Part shown: piece by piece, positions 51,853 to 61,765 of the stretch
Layout of the letters: every line of letters starts with the position of its first letter
Position numbering within the stretch: the stretch's first letter is position 1
Assembly (NCBI RefSeq): GCF_000010805.1
Contig: NC_012522.1
Location: 4,836,001 to 4,900,000 of the forward strand
Reading direction: 5' to 3'
From: Rhodococcus opacus B4
GTDB lineage: Bacteria > Actinomycetota > Actinomycetes > Mycobacteriales > Mycobacteriaceae
Length of the DNA stretch: 64,000 nt
Position numbers and translations under genes: made by a program
The notes under the pieces: model-generated
Databases searched by the model: none
What the model saw: only the letters and a program-made list of their open reading frames with translations
What the model was told of the DNA's origin: nothing

Positions 51853-53028
51853 ATGACGGACAGGCCGGAATTCGATCTCATCGACGGGCGGTTCTACTCG
51901 GGGGAACTCGGCGACCCGCGGCAGGCGTACGCATGGATGCGGACGCACGAGCCGGTGTACCGGGCGGAAGGCATTCTCGGCGCCGCGTCGTACGAGGCCG
52001 TCCTGGCCGCCGAACGCGATCCGGAGTTGTTCTCGAACGCGGGCGGGATCCGGCCCGGTGTGGGCCCGCTGCCCCAGATGATCGACATGGACGACCCCCA
52101 GCACCTGCAGCATCGCCGGCTCGTCAACGCCGGTTTCACCCGCAAACAGGTCGAGGCGAAAGTCGGCCGGATCCGCGAGATCTGCGACCACCTCATCGAC
52201 GCCGCGTGCGACAGGGACGAAGTGGACTTCGTGCGCGATCTGGCGGCGCCGCTCCCCATGGCCGTCGTCGGCGACATGCTCGGTGTCCGCCCCGAGGAAC
52301 GCGCCACGTTCCTGCAATGGTCCGACGACCTGATGAACGCACTCGGCAGCAACGCCACCGAAGAGGAACTGCTGGCGCAGGCGAACGCGTACGTCGCGTT
52401 CAACGAGTTCACACTGCGCACCATCGAGGAGCGGCGCAACAACCCGACCGAGGATCTCACCAGCATCCTCGTGCACAGCGAGATCGACGGGCATCGGCTG
52501 AGCGACGACGACATCGTCGGCGAAACCCTGCTGATCCTCATCGGTGGTGACGAGACCACCCGGCACGTCCTCAGCGGCGGGATGGAACAGCTGCTGCGCC
52601 ACCCCGAACAGCGGGCGCGTCTCGTGCGCGACCCGGACGGCATCCCGGCGGCGGTCGAAGAGATGCTGCGCTGGTCGTCGCCGATCAAGAACATGTGCCG
52701 CACCGTCACCCGCGACGTCGACTTCTTCGGCACCGCCCTGCGCGAGGGCGAGAAGATGATGCTGCTCTTCGAATCCGCCAACTTCGACGAGGCGGTGTTC
52801 GAGAACCCCGACGTCTTCGACATCGGACGGTCGCCGAACCCGCACGTCGCCTTCGGTTTCGGCACCCACTTCTGCCTCGGCAACCAACTTGCCCGGCTCG
52901 AAGCGAGGATCATGTTCGAACAACTGCTGTCGCGGCTTCCCGACATGGTGCTCGTCGACGACACCCCGCTGCGGCGTCGTCCCGCCAACTTCGTGTCCGG
53001 GCTGGAGGAGATGCCGGTGAAGCTGTAG
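51853..53028 (+). CDS. cyp142: Cytochrome P450, CYP142-type steroid side-chain hydroxylase
   Basis: The ATG at 51853 follows GGAGGAG; 391 residues. The heme loop is FGFGTHFCLGNQ with Cys341, the I-helix oxygen motif is GGDETTR (231-237) and ExxR lies in EEMLR. Several blocks (LFSNAGGIRP, MIDMDDPxHL, LVNAGFTRK, FESANFDEAVF) are shared with mycobacterial CYP142A1, which oxidises the C26/C27 methyl of cholesterol and cholest-4-en-3-one. The last codon and stop overlap the outer arm of palindrome P3. Confidence 0.9.
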   Translation: MTDRPEFDLIDGRFYSGELGDPRQAYAWMRTHEPVYRAEGILGAASYEAVLAAERDPELFSNAGGIRPGVGPLPQMIDMDDPQHLQHRRLVNAGFTRKQVEAKVGRIREICDHLIDAACDRDEVDFVRDLAAPLPMAVVGDMLGVRPEERATFLQWSDDLMNALGSNATEEELLAQANAYVAFNEFTLRTIEERRNNPTEDLTSILVHSEIDGHRLSDDDIVGETLLILIGGDETTRHVLSGGMEQLLRHPEQRARLVRDPDGIPAAVEEMLRWSSPIKNMCRTVTRDVDFFGTALREGEKMMLLFESANFDEAVFENPDVFDIGRSPNPHVAFGFGTHFCLGNQLARLEARIMFEQLLSRLPDMVLVDDTPLRRRPANFVSGLEEMPVKL

Positions 53029-53041
53029 GCGCTTCGCGCCC

Positions 53042-53081
53042 GTGCGCCTTTCTGGTTGTCGGAGCAGCCAAAAAGGCGCAC
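53042..53081. repeat. 40-nt palindrome P3 with outer palindromic flanks
   Basis: The core (18-nt arms, loop CGGA) sits inside a larger inverted repeat that extends to 53026-53099. The outer arms contain the TAG stop of cyp142 at one end and the complement of the aldo/keto reductase stop at the other. Its arms are of a different sequence subtype (GTGCGCCTTT) from P1 and P2. Confidence 0.75.
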
Positions 53082-53096
53082 GAGCCGCGAAGCGGC

Positions 53097-53978
53097 CTAC
53101 TCCGGGGCGCCGATGTCGAGCTCGTCCGGGTGCGCTCCGACGCGGGCGCCGTCGTCCATCGTCTCGATCTCGCTGAGGTCCTGCTCGCTGAGTTCGAAGT
53201 CGAACACGTCGATGTTCTCGCGGATCCGCGATTCGTGCACCGACTTGGGGATGACGATCAAACCGCTCTGCAGGTGCCAGCGGATCAGCACCTGGGCCGC
53301 GGACTTGCTGTGCCGGTCGCCGATGCGGGTGATGATCGGATCCGTGAGCAGGGTGTTCGGCTTGGACGCGTCGCCCCACCCGGAGTTGCTCGTGCCGCCG
53401 AGCGGGCTCCACGATTCGACCGCGATGCCGTGCTCGACGGCGAACTCACGGATCGGCTGCTGAGCCAGATGCGGATGCAACTCCACCTGATCGACCGCCG
53501 GGACGACGCCGCCGCGGTCGATCAGCAACTGCAGATGACGCGGTTCGAAATTGCACACGCCGATCGCCTTGGCGCGCCCGGACTCGGCGATCTTCTCCAG
53601 CGCATCCCAGGTGCGGAGGATGCGGTCGTCGTCCTGCAGCGGCCAATGGATCAGGTACAGATCGACGTAGTCGACGCCGAGACGCCCGAGGCTCGCGTCG
53701 AACGCTTTCAACGCCGGCTCGTAGCCCTGGTCCGAGTTCCACAACTTGGTGGTGAGGAAGACGTCCTCGCGTGGGACTCCCGAGTTCGCGATGCCGCGGC
53801 CGACACCCTCCTCGTTGCCGTACGCGGCGGCCGTGTCGATGTGCCGGTAGCCCGCCTCGTCCAGGGCGAACCCGACGGCGTGCTCGGTCTCGGCGTTGTC
53901 GGCCTGCCAGACCCCCAAGCCGAGCTGGGGGACGATGGTTCCGGAATTCAGCACGATGCTGGGTACTCGAGGACTCAT
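53097..53978 (-). CDS. Aldo/keto reductase
   Basis: The ATG at 53978 gives 293 residues. The catalytic tetrad is complete: Asp48 and Tyr53 in HIDTAAAYGNEEGVG, Lys78 in LTTKLW and His111 in YLIHWP. The C-terminal IPKSVHESRIRENIDVFDFELSEQD is the NADPH-binding region of the AKR5-like bacterial group. It converges on cyp142; its stop lies inside the outer arm of palindrome P3. Substrate unknown. Confidence 0.9.
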   Translation of the reverse strand: MSPRVPSIVLNSGTIVPQLGLGVWQADNAETEHAVGFALDEAGYRHIDTAAAYGNEEGVGRGIANSGVPREDVFLTTKLWNSDQGYEPALKAFDASLGRLGVDYVDLYLIHWPLQDDDRILRTWDALEKIAESGRAKAIGVCNFEPRHLQLLIDRGGVVPAVDQVELHPHLAQQPIREFAVEHGIAVESWSPLGGTSNSGWGDASKPNTLLTDPIITRIGDRHSKSAAQVLIRWHLQSGLIVIPKSVHESRIRENIDVFDFELSEQDLSEIETMDDGARVGAHPDELDIGAPE

Positions 53979-54044
53979 GCTGTCCAGGCTATCGACTGCG
54001 ATGGGGTCGTGAGGGGCACATGCGCTGCCTGGCATCATGCGGAG

Positions 54045-54887
54045 GTGACCCGAATTCGGCTACTGGCGACGGACCTCGACGGCACTCTGCTGCGGTCGGA
54101 CCGCACGATCTCCCCGCGCACCGCGCAGGCCATGGAAGACGCGCGACGGTCGGGGGTCGAGGTGGTGTGGGCGACGGCCCGCGCCCGGCATTCGGTGCAC
54201 GAACTCGCGCAGTCGTGCGGGTTCCGCGGGAAGGCGATCTGCGCGAACGGTGCCGTCGTCCTCGACCTGGCCGACGGAACCCCGGTGATCACGGCGACGA
54301 CGACCATCGCGATGGCGTCGGCCGCGGCGGCGATGGACCGGGTGCGGGCGCTGATGCCGGGTGTCGTGTTCGCGAACGTGGGCCCGACGCGGTTCGTCGC
54401 CGAACCGGCGTACGCCGCGCTGTGCGAGTTCGCCGACCACCACCGGCACCCGCACGAGATGACGCTGTCGGAGCTGCTGCCCGACATGGACGAGCCGATG
54501 GTGAAGATCGTCGCCCGGCACCCGGAGGTGCCCAGCGCGGACCTGTACCGGGCGGCTGTCGCGGCGGGCGTCGACGGCGTCGAACTGACGCATTCCGGTG
54601 CGCCGTACGTCGAGATGGCGGCGTCCGGGGTGTCCAAGGCGAGCGCCCTCGCCGAGCTGTGTGCGGTCGACGGCATCACGACGGCTGAGGTCGCGGTCGC
54701 CGGCGACGCCATCAACGACGTCCCGATGCTCACGTGGGCCGGCACGGCACTGTGCCCGTCCAACGCGCTGCCCGAAGTCCTCGCCCTCGCCGACCACGTC
54801 CTGCCCAGCAACGACGAGGACGGGGTCGCGAGCTACCTGGAGGCGCTCCGCGCCCGTGAGTGGTTAGCGAGTCCAGAGACTCCTTGA
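54045..54887 (+). CDS. HAD hydrolase, Cof-type phosphatase
   Basis: The GTG at 54045 gives 280 residues starting VTRIRLLATDLDGTLL with Asp10 and Asp12; an upstream GTG at 54009 is less likely. The Cof subfamily motifs ICANGAVV, SKASALAELC and VAVAGDAINDVPML follow. The open frame extends far upstream through other genes, but only as a shadow. The last eleven codons and the TGA lie inside palindrome P4, so the repeat encodes the C-terminus. Confidence 0.85.
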   Translation: MTRIRLLATDLDGTLLRSDRTISPRTAQAMEDARRSGVEVVWATARARHSVHELAQSCGFRGKAICANGAVVLDLADGTPVITATTTIAMASAAAAMDRVRALMPGVVFANVGPTRFVAEPAYAALCEFADHHRHPHEMTLSELLPDMDEPMVKIVARHPEVPSADLYRAAVAAGVDGVELTHSGAPYVEMAASGVSKASALAELCAVDGITTAEVAVAGDAINDVPMLTWAGTALCPSNALPEVLALADHVLPSNDEDGVASYLEALRAREWLASPETP

Positions 54888-54895
54888 CCACGCAC
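54856..54895. repeat. 40-nt palindrome P4 (18-nt arms, 4-nt loop) at a gene end
   Basis: Arms 54856-54873 and 54878-54895, loop CAGA, with GC-rich flanks that also pair (GGCGCTCCGCGCCC and GGGCGGCGGAGCCGCC). It overlaps the 3' end of the HAD gene including its stop, and the right flank contains the complement of the fadE33 stop. It represents a third arm sequence (GTGAGTGGTTAG). Confidence 0.7.
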
Positions 54896-54910
54896 GGGCG
54901 GCGGAGCCGC

Positions 54911-55960
54911 CTACAGCCCCGCGGCGGTGGCGAGCTCGGCCAGGAACTCCCGCGGCTGCCCGAACAGCTGTGCGCTCCCGTGCGCCCGTTTGAAGTACAA
55001 CTGCGCGTCGTGCTCCCAGGTGATGGCGATGCCGCCGTGCAGTTGGATCGCCTCGGCCGCGACCTGTTGCAGCGCCTCGGAGCAGTACACCTTCGCGACG
55101 ACGGCATCGTCGTGCGTCCCCGACAGCGCGGCCGCGTACGACATCGACCGGGCCGTCTCGACGAGCGCGTACATGTCGGCCATGCGATGTTTCAGTGCCT
55201 GGAACGAGCCGATGACTCGGCCGAACTGCTTGCGCGACTTCGCATACTCGACGGTCTGCTGCAGCGCTGCCTCCGCCGCCCCGACCTGCTCGGCCGACAA
55301 CGCGACCAGTGCGATGGTGCGCAACTGCTCGACGAGGTCGGTGGGGGAGACCAGTCTGCGCGCGGTGACTCCGTCGAACGTGACCTCCGACAGCGACCGC
55401 GTCGGGTCCATCGCCGAAACGCGAGAACGACGCACGCCCTCGGCCGACGGGTCCACCTCGAACAGGCCGTCGGACGTGAGAACGAGCAGCACGTCCGCGA
55501 CGTCACCGCCGAGCACGTACGACGCCGTCCCCGACAGCGTCTCGCCCGACGCCGTCACGCCGAAGCCGCCCCACCCGTCCGGGCCGGCCCAGCACAGTGC
55601 CGCCACCGAACCCGCAGCGATGCCGGGAAGCAGGCGGGCGCACGCGTCGTCGTCCCCCGACAGCACCAGCGCCTGCGCGGCGAGCACCGCACTGCCGAGC
55701 ATCGGCGACGGCGTCAGCGTGCGGCCCAGCTCTTCCTGCACCACATGGACTTCCAGCAGCGCCGCCCCGACGCCGTCGTACTTCTCCGGGATCGCGAGCG
55801 CAGCGACGCCGATCTGCTCGCACAACTTGGTCCACAGGGCGCCGTCGTACCCGTGCTCGGTGGTGATCGCCCGGCGGACGGCGGCGGAGTCGGAGTGCTT
55901 GCCCAGCAGGTCGCGGACCGATTCGCGGAGTGCGGCCCGTTCCTCGTTGTCGAAACTCAT
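54911..55960 (-). CDS. fadE33: Acyl-CoA dehydrogenase FadE33-like subunit
   Basis: The ATG at 55960 overlaps the upstream stop by 4 bp; 349 residues. Blocks AALAIPEKYDGVGAALLEVHVVQEELG and the C-terminal YAKSRKQFGRVIGSFQALKHRMADMY ... AIQLHGGIAITWEHD identify an acyl-CoA dehydrogenase. The end LFGQPREFLAELA lacks the canonical glutamate motif, as in steroid-type alpha2-beta2 dehydrogenases built from two unlike subunits. The gene order after fadD3 and fadE31/32 supports the name. It acts in ring C/D (HIP) catabolism. Confidence 0.82.
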   Translation of the reverse strand: MSFDNEERAALRESVRDLLGKHSDSAAVRRAITTEHGYDGALWTKLCEQIGVAALAIPEKYDGVGAALLEVHVVQEELGRTLTPSPMLGSAVLAAQALVLSGDDDACARLLPGIAAGSVAALCWAGPDGWGGFGVTASGETLSGTASYVLGGDVADVLLVLTSDGLFEVDPSAEGVRRSRVSAMDPTRSLSEVTFDGVTARRLVSPTDLVEQLRTIALVALSAEQVGAAEAALQQTVEYAKSRKQFGRVIGSFQALKHRMADMYALVETARSMSYAAALSGTHDDAVVAKVYCSEALQQVAAEAIQLHGGIAITWEHDAQLYFKRAHGSAQLFGQPREFLAELATAAGL

Positions 55961-56925
55961 GACACCTCCACCAGTGCATCGACGACGCGGCCGCGGTGGA
56001 ACGCCGGCGTGCCCCAGGCCGTGACCAGCGCCCGGACCTTCGTCAGCCACAGCGACAGGTCGTGCTCCTGGGTGTAGCCGATGGCGCCGTGCACCTGCAG
56101 CGCCACCCGCGCCGCCCGGTACGCGGCGTCCCCGCACGCCACCTTCGCGGCCGAGACGTCCCGGGAACTGTCGGCGGACCCGTCCCGCACGGCCAGCGCG
56201 GCGCCGTGCAGCAGCGGCCGCGACATCTCCAGCCCGACCGCCACCTCCGCCAGGTGATGCTTGATCGCCTGGAACTGTCCGATCACCTTGCCGAACTGCT
56301 TGCGCTGCTTGGCGTAATCGGTGGTGACGTCGAGCAGCGTCTGCCCGAGCCCCTGCAACTGGGCCGCGGTCGCGAGGGCGCCGAGGTCGAATGCGGCGGT
56401 GAAGTCGGCGTCGCCCAGCACGTCGGTCGCTGTCAGCGGGAACAGCCGCCGCGACTGGTCGACCGAGTTCTGCACCGCACCGGGCGCGCCGATGCTGACC
56501 GTCGACCCGTCGACGAGCAGGACCAGGTCGACGGAGTCGGCGTCCACCGCGAACGGCACGTGCGGCGGGGCCGCGACCGTGGCGAGCGATCCGGATGCCA
56601 GCGCGGACAGTCGGTCCGGCGCCACCTGTGCGAGCAGGGCCGGTGCGACGGCAACGGTCTCGGCCACCGGTCCCGGAACCGCGTGGCGTCCGAGTTGTTC
56701 GACGGCCACGACGAGGTCGACGGCGTCGGCGCCCAGACCGTCGTGTTCGTCGGCGATCAGTAGTCCGTTGACGCCGGTCTCGGCGAGTCGCTGCCACACC
56801 TTCAGGCCGGCTCCGGTGTCGCCGGTGTTCCACGACCGGATCACCGACGGCATGTCGGCCTTCGACAGCAGCGCGTCGATGCTGGACGCGAAATCCTGGT
56901 GGGAGGAGTCGAGTGTGAATCTCAT
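55957..56925 (-). CDS. fadE32: Acyl-CoA dehydrogenase FadE32-like subunit
   Basis: The ATG at 56925 overlaps the fadE31 stop by 4 bp; 322 residues, short for the family. The N-terminal half is reduced (MRFTLDSSHQDFASSIDALLSKADMPSVIRSW), while the C-terminal half keeps YAKQRKQFGKVIGQFQAIKHHLAEVAV and ALQVHGAIGYTQEHDLSLWL. The C-terminus has no ExTNEI base. Such half-degenerate subunits pair with a fuller partner, here probably FadE31 or FadE33, in the steroid heterotetramers. Confidence 0.85.
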   Translation of the reverse strand: MRFTLDSSHQDFASSIDALLSKADMPSVIRSWNTGDTGAGLKVWQRLAETGVNGLLIADEHDGLGADAVDLVVAVEQLGRHAVPGPVAETVAVAPALLAQVAPDRLSALASGSLATVAAPPHVPFAVDADSVDLVLLVDGSTVSIGAPGAVQNSVDQSRRLFPLTATDVLGDADFTAAFDLGALATAAQLQGLGQTLLDVTTDYAKQRKQFGKVIGQFQAIKHHLAEVAVGLEMSRPLLHGAALAVRDGSADSSRDVSAAKVACGDAAYRAARVALQVHGAIGYTQEHDLSLWLTKVRALVTAWGTPAFHRGRVVDALVEVS

Positions 56926-58082
56926 CGATCCGCCTTCGGTAGGCCGAGCAGCCGCTCGGCGATCACGTTCTTCTGAATCTCGTTGGTGCCGGCGTAGATC
57001 GGACCGGACAGGGAGAAGAGGTAGCCGTCCATCCAGTTGTCCGCGAGCTCGGCGGAGGCGCCCTGCAACTCGAGGGCAGTCTCGTGGGTGGCGATGTCCC
57101 ACTCCGACCAGAACACCTTGTTGATCGACGATTCGGCGCCCAGTTGCCCGCCGTCGGCGAGCCGGGTGACGGTGCCGAACGTGTTCAGCTGGTACGCGCG
57201 GGCGCCGATCCAGGCGTCGGCGACCTTGTTCCGCAGGGCGGTGTCGTCGGTACGTCCGCTGTCGCGGAACAGGTCGACGAGCCGGTCCACCGTCGCGAGA
57301 AAGCGGCCCGGACTGCGCAGCGACAGCCCGCGTTCGTTCGACGCCGTGCTCATCGCGACCCGCCAGCCCTCGTTCACGCCGCCGATCACGCCCGACTCAC
57401 CGGGGTTCGCGGGGTCGTCCGGAACGAAGACATCCTCGAGGAAGATCTCCGCGAAACCGGGCTCGCCGTCGAGCTGATCGATCGGGCGGATGGTGACGCC
57501 CGGCGACCGCAGGTCGAACATGAAGTACGTGATTCCCTTGTGCCGCTGCGCGTCCGGGTCAGACCGGAACAGACCGAAACCCCAGTCCGCGAAGCTCGCG
57601 CGGGAACTCCACGTCTTCTGTCCGTTGAGGACCCAGCCGCCGTCGACGCGGCGGGCGGTGGAGCGCAGCGACGCGAGGTCGCTGCCCGACTCGGGTTCCG
57701 ACCACGCCTGCGCCCAGATGTCGTCGGCGCGGGCCATCCGCGGCATGATGCGCGCCAACTGCTCGGCGCTGGCGTGCTCGAACAGGGTCGGGGCGAGCAG
57801 GAAGATGCCGTTCTGGCTGACGCGTCCCGGCGCACCGGAGCGGTAGTACTCCTCCTCGAACACCACCCATTGCAGCAGGGACGCGTCCCGTCCGCCGAGT
57901 TCCTCCGGCCACGACACCACGGACAGCCGGGCGTCGGCGAGGGTGCGTTCCCATTGACGGTGCGCCTCGAATCCTTCTGCGGTGTCCATCGACGGCAGCG
58001 GTTCGGCCGGCACGGTGGCCTTCAGGAAGGCCCGGACCTCGTCGCGGAAGGCGAGGGTGGCGTCGTCGTACTCCAGATCCAC
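56922..58082 (-). CDS. fadE31: Acyl-CoA dehydrogenase FadE31-like subunit
   Basis: The 386-residue protein is a full-length acyl-CoA dehydrogenase: AWSEPESGSDLASLRSTA is the FAD/substrate block and GWVLNGQKTWSSRASFADWGF follows. The C-terminus reads YAGTNEIQKNVIAERLLGLP, where alanine replaces the usual catalytic glutamate of YEGTNEI. It lies between the enoyl-CoA hydratase and fadE32 genes, abutting the former by 0 bp. Steroid-type dehydrogenases carry the base elsewhere. Confidence 0.87.
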   Translation of the reverse strand: MDLEYDDATLAFRDEVRAFLKATVPAEPLPSMDTAEGFEAHRQWERTLADARLSVVSWPEELGGRDASLLQWVVFEEEYYRSGAPGRVSQNGIFLLAPTLFEHASAEQLARIMPRMARADDIWAQAWSEPESGSDLASLRSTARRVDGGWVLNGQKTWSSRASFADWGFGLFRSDPDAQRHKGITYFMFDLRSPGVTIRPIDQLDGEPGFAEIFLEDVFVPDDPANPGESGVIGGVNEGWRVAMSTASNERGLSLRSPGRFLATVDRLVDLFRDSGRTDDTALRNKVADAWIGARAYQLNTFGTVTRLADGGQLGAESSINKVFWSEWDIATHETALELQGASAELADNWMDGYLFSLSGPIYAGTNEIQKNVIAERLLGLPKADR

Positions 58083-58952
58083 TTACTTGGCCCCGTTCTC
58101 GTTGCGGGCGCTCGCTGCCATCGACTTGGCGTCCATGCCGCCGAGGGAGTCGGTGTCGACCTCGGCGTTGTGTGCGTGCGCGAAATGATGCAGGCCGAAC
58201 ACCGAATCCATGCCGTTACGCATACCCATCTGGTCCTCGCACTGGTTGACGGCCTTCTTGGTGAGCGCGAGACCGAACCGGGGCATCGCGGCGATGCGGC
58301 CGGCGATCGCCAGGGTTTCCGTCTCGAGGTTCTCGCGCGGCACGACGTGGTTGACCATGCCCACCTCGTACGCCCGCTGCGCGGTGAATCGATCACCGGT
58401 GAAGAGGATTTCCTTCGCGAACCGCGGTCCCAGCATCCACGGGTGCGCGAAGTACTCGACCCCGGGAATGCCCATACGTACGACCGGATCGGAGAAGAAC
58501 GCGTCGTCCGACGCCACGATCAGGTCGCACACCCACGCCAGCATCAGGCCGCCGGCGATGCAGGCGCCCTGGATCATCGCGATCGTCGGCTTCGGGATCT
58601 CCCGCCACCGCCGGCACATCCCGAGATAGACCTCCATCTCGCGGGCATAGCGCTGGTCGCCGCCGGGCTTGTCCACGTGGTCCCACCACATGACGGCCTT
58701 GTTGTCGTAGTGGACGTGATGGTCCCGGCCCGGGGTGCCGATGTCGTGCCCGGCGCTGAAGTGCTTGCCGTTGCCGGCGAGGACGATCACCTTCACGTCG
58801 TCGTCCTCGACGGCCCGCTCGAATGCGGCGTCGAGGGCGTACGTCATCACCGAGTTCTGGGCGTTGCGGTAGTCGGGGCGGTTGAGCGTCACGAATGCGA
58901 CACCGTCGCGCACGTCGTAGGTGACGACGTCACCCTCGTCCGGAACCGTCAT
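58083..58952 (-). CDS. Enoyl-CoA hydratase/isomerase family protein of the HIP cluster
   Basis: The 289-residue crotonase-fold protein has oxyanion blocks FSAGHDIG and IAGGLMLAWVCDLIVASDDAFFSDPVVRMGIPG; the usual first catalytic glutamate (GGxEL) is Met/Leu (GGLMLA), and the second region reads DPVVRMG in place of PE. It therefore may not be a simple hydratase; isomerase, hydrolase or retro-Claisen chemistry are alternatives. A long insertion, HDIGTPGRDHHVHYDNKAVMW, marks this subgroup. It overlaps fadD3 by 4 bp. Confidence 0.85.
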   Translation of the reverse strand: MTVPDEGDVVTYDVRDGVAFVTLNRPDYRNAQNSVMTYALDAAFERAVEDDDVKVIVLAGNGKHFSAGHDIGTPGRDHHVHYDNKAVMWWDHVDKPGGDQRYAREMEVYLGMCRRWREIPKPTIAMIQGACIAGGLMLAWVCDLIVASDDAFFSDPVVRMGIPGVEYFAHPWMLGPRFAKEILFTGDRFTAQRAYEVGMVNHVVPRENLETETLAIAGRIAAMPRFGLALTKKAVNQCEDQMGMRNGMDSVFGLHHFAHAHNAEVDTDSLGGMDAKSMAASARNENGAK

Positions 58953-60496
58953 TTCTTCTCCTCACGCAGAACGTTTTTCATGACCTTCCCGGAGGGGTTC
59001 CGGGGGAGGGAGTCGACGAAGCGCACCGAGCGGGGCACCTTGAAGCCCGCGAGTCGCTCCTTGCAGAACGCGATCACGTCGTCCTCGGCGAGCGCGGTAC
59101 CCGCCTTCGCCACGACGAACGCGCGCCCGACCTCGCCCATCCGCTGGTCGGGAACACCGATGACGGCAGACTCCGCGACGCCGTCGAGCCTGGCAAGGGC
59201 GTTCTCCACCTCAGCGGGATACACGTTGAACCCGCCGGAGATGTACATGTCCTTGAGGCGGTCGGTGATGTCGACGTAGCCGCGGTCGTCGAGGGTGCCG
59301 ACGTCGCCCGTGTGCAGCCAGCCGTCCGCGTCGATGGTCTTGGCCGTCGATTCGGGGTCGTCGAGATAGCCGAGCATCACGTTCTCGCCGCGCACCAGGA
59401 TCTCGCCGTGGTCGCCGATCCGGACCTCCATCCCGGGGATGGCACGACCGGACGTCGTGGAGACGGTTACCGGGTCGTCGTCGGTCCGGCACATCGTGAC
59501 CACGACGGCCTCGGTCTGGCCGTAGGCGGTGAGGACGGCGTCGAAACTCAGTTCCGACTGCATGCGTTCCACCAGCGCGACGGGGACCGCGGCCGCTCCG
59601 GTGATCGCGACCCGCAGGCTGGACAGGTCGTACTCGGGGCGGTCGGGGTGGTCGAGGATCGATTGGAAGATCGTGGGCGCGCCGGGCAGCACGGTGATCT
59701 GCTCGTCGTGCACGGTCGCCATCACCTTCGGCACGTCGAACACCGCCATCGGCACCACCGTGACCCCGTTCAGCAGGCACACCAGGAATCCGGCCTTGTA
59801 GCCGAAGGTGTGGAAGAACGGGTTGATGATGAGGTAGTTGTCCTCCGGCGTCACCTCGGCGCATTCGCCCCACGCCCGCGCGATGCCCACCGACTGGCGG
59901 TGCGCGCTCATCACACCCTTGCTCCGGCCCGTCGTGCCCGACGTGAACATCACGTCGGAGACGTCGTCGGGGGAGACGGCGGCCGCGCGGGCGTCGGCCT
60001 CGGCGCGGGTGTCGTCGCCGGCGAGGGCGAGGAAGTCGTCGAAGTCGACGACACCCGGGGTCGGGGCGTCGCCGCCGTCGACGGGAACGCGGACGACCGT
60101 CGGCAGGTCGAGGGTGCCCGATGCATCCCGCAGGGCCGCGTAGCGGTCGGTGCCGAGGAACATGCCCGCGACCACCAGCGCGGTGGCCTTGGTGCGTTCG
60201 AGCAGGTCGAGGGCCTCGGGCGCGGTGTAGCGGGTGTTGATCGGGACGAGTGTCGCGCCGGCGTAGTGGATGCCGAGCGCCGCGACCACCCAGTGATACG
60301 TGTTGGGCGACCACACCGCGACGTGATCGCCCGGTCGCACGCCTTGAGAGCAGAGTGCGGCGGCGAAATCGCGGACACGGTCGTGCAGTTGTGTGAAGGT
60401 CAGACGGACGTCGCCGTCGGACACCGCCAGAAGCTCGCCGTACTCACGCGCGGCGTGGGTGACGGCGGACGGGATGGTTCTCGGATGTTCGGTCAC
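58949..60496 (-). CDS. fadD3: HIP-CoA ligase FadD3
   Basis: The 515-residue ANL ligase has VMFTSGTTGRSKGVMSAHRQ, ITGAAAVP, LTAYGQTEAVVVTMC, HTGDVGTLDDRGYVDITDRLKDMYISGGFNVYPAEVE and the C-terminal lysine in NPSGKVMKNVL. FadD3 adds CoA to the indanedione propionate (HIP) left after steroid rings A and B are removed. Assignment rests on its place opposite fadE30 across a perfect KstR2 operator and on the fadE31-33 genes behind it. GTG start with GGGAG 5 bp upstream. Confidence 0.9.
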   Translation of the reverse strand: MTEHPRTIPSAVTHAAREYGELLAVSDGDVRLTFTQLHDRVRDFAAALCSQGVRPGDHVAVWSPNTYHWVVAALGIHYAGATLVPINTRYTAPEALDLLERTKATALVVAGMFLGTDRYAALRDASGTLDLPTVVRVPVDGGDAPTPGVVDFDDFLALAGDDTRAEADARAAAVSPDDVSDVMFTSGTTGRSKGVMSAHRQSVGIARAWGECAEVTPEDNYLIINPFFHTFGYKAGFLVCLLNGVTVVPMAVFDVPKVMATVHDEQITVLPGAPTIFQSILDHPDRPEYDLSSLRVAITGAAAVPVALVERMQSELSFDAVLTAYGQTEAVVVTMCRTDDDPVTVSTTSGRAIPGMEVRIGDHGEILVRGENVMLGYLDDPESTAKTIDADGWLHTGDVGTLDDRGYVDITDRLKDMYISGGFNVYPAEVENALARLDGVAESAVIGVPDQRMGEVGRAFVVAKAGTALAEDDVIAFCKERLAGFKVPRSVRFVDSLPRNPSGKVMKNVLREEKK

Positions 60497-60514
60497 TGGG
60501 CTCCCTACCTACCT

Positions 60515-60528
60515 AGCAAGTGCTTGGT
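60515..60528. promoter_or_regulatory. KstR2 operator between fadD3 and fadE30
   Basis: AGCAAGTGCTTGGT fits the KstR2 consensus AnCAAGnnCTTGnT at every fixed position. It lies 18 bp upstream of fadD3 and 16 bp upstream of fadE30, so a single bound KstR2 dimer can repress both transcripts until HIP-CoA releases it. Confidence 0.92.
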
Positions 60529-60532
60529 AGGT

Positions 60533-60538
60533 TATCTT
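60533..60538 (+). promoter_or_regulatory. Likely -10 box of fadE30, leaderless promoter
   Basis: TATCTT lies exactly 6 bases before the GTG start, so transcription would begin at or next to the start codon. No ribosome site is present. The KstR2 operator occupies the space just upstream. Confidence 0.5.
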
Positions 60539-60544
60539 ACAGAC

Positions 60545-61761
<1,217 letters not shown>

Positions 61762-61765
<4 letters not shown>

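Noticed and set aside
52695..54044. Long N-terminal extension of the Cof-type HAD protein through cyp142 and the aldo/keto reductase region
   Set aside because: It lies within two well-supported genes in other frames, and the HAD fold begins at 54045.
57084..59279. 731-codon plus-strand open frame opposite fadE31 and the crotonase
   Set aside because: Antisense shadow without motifs in a coupled minus-strand operon.
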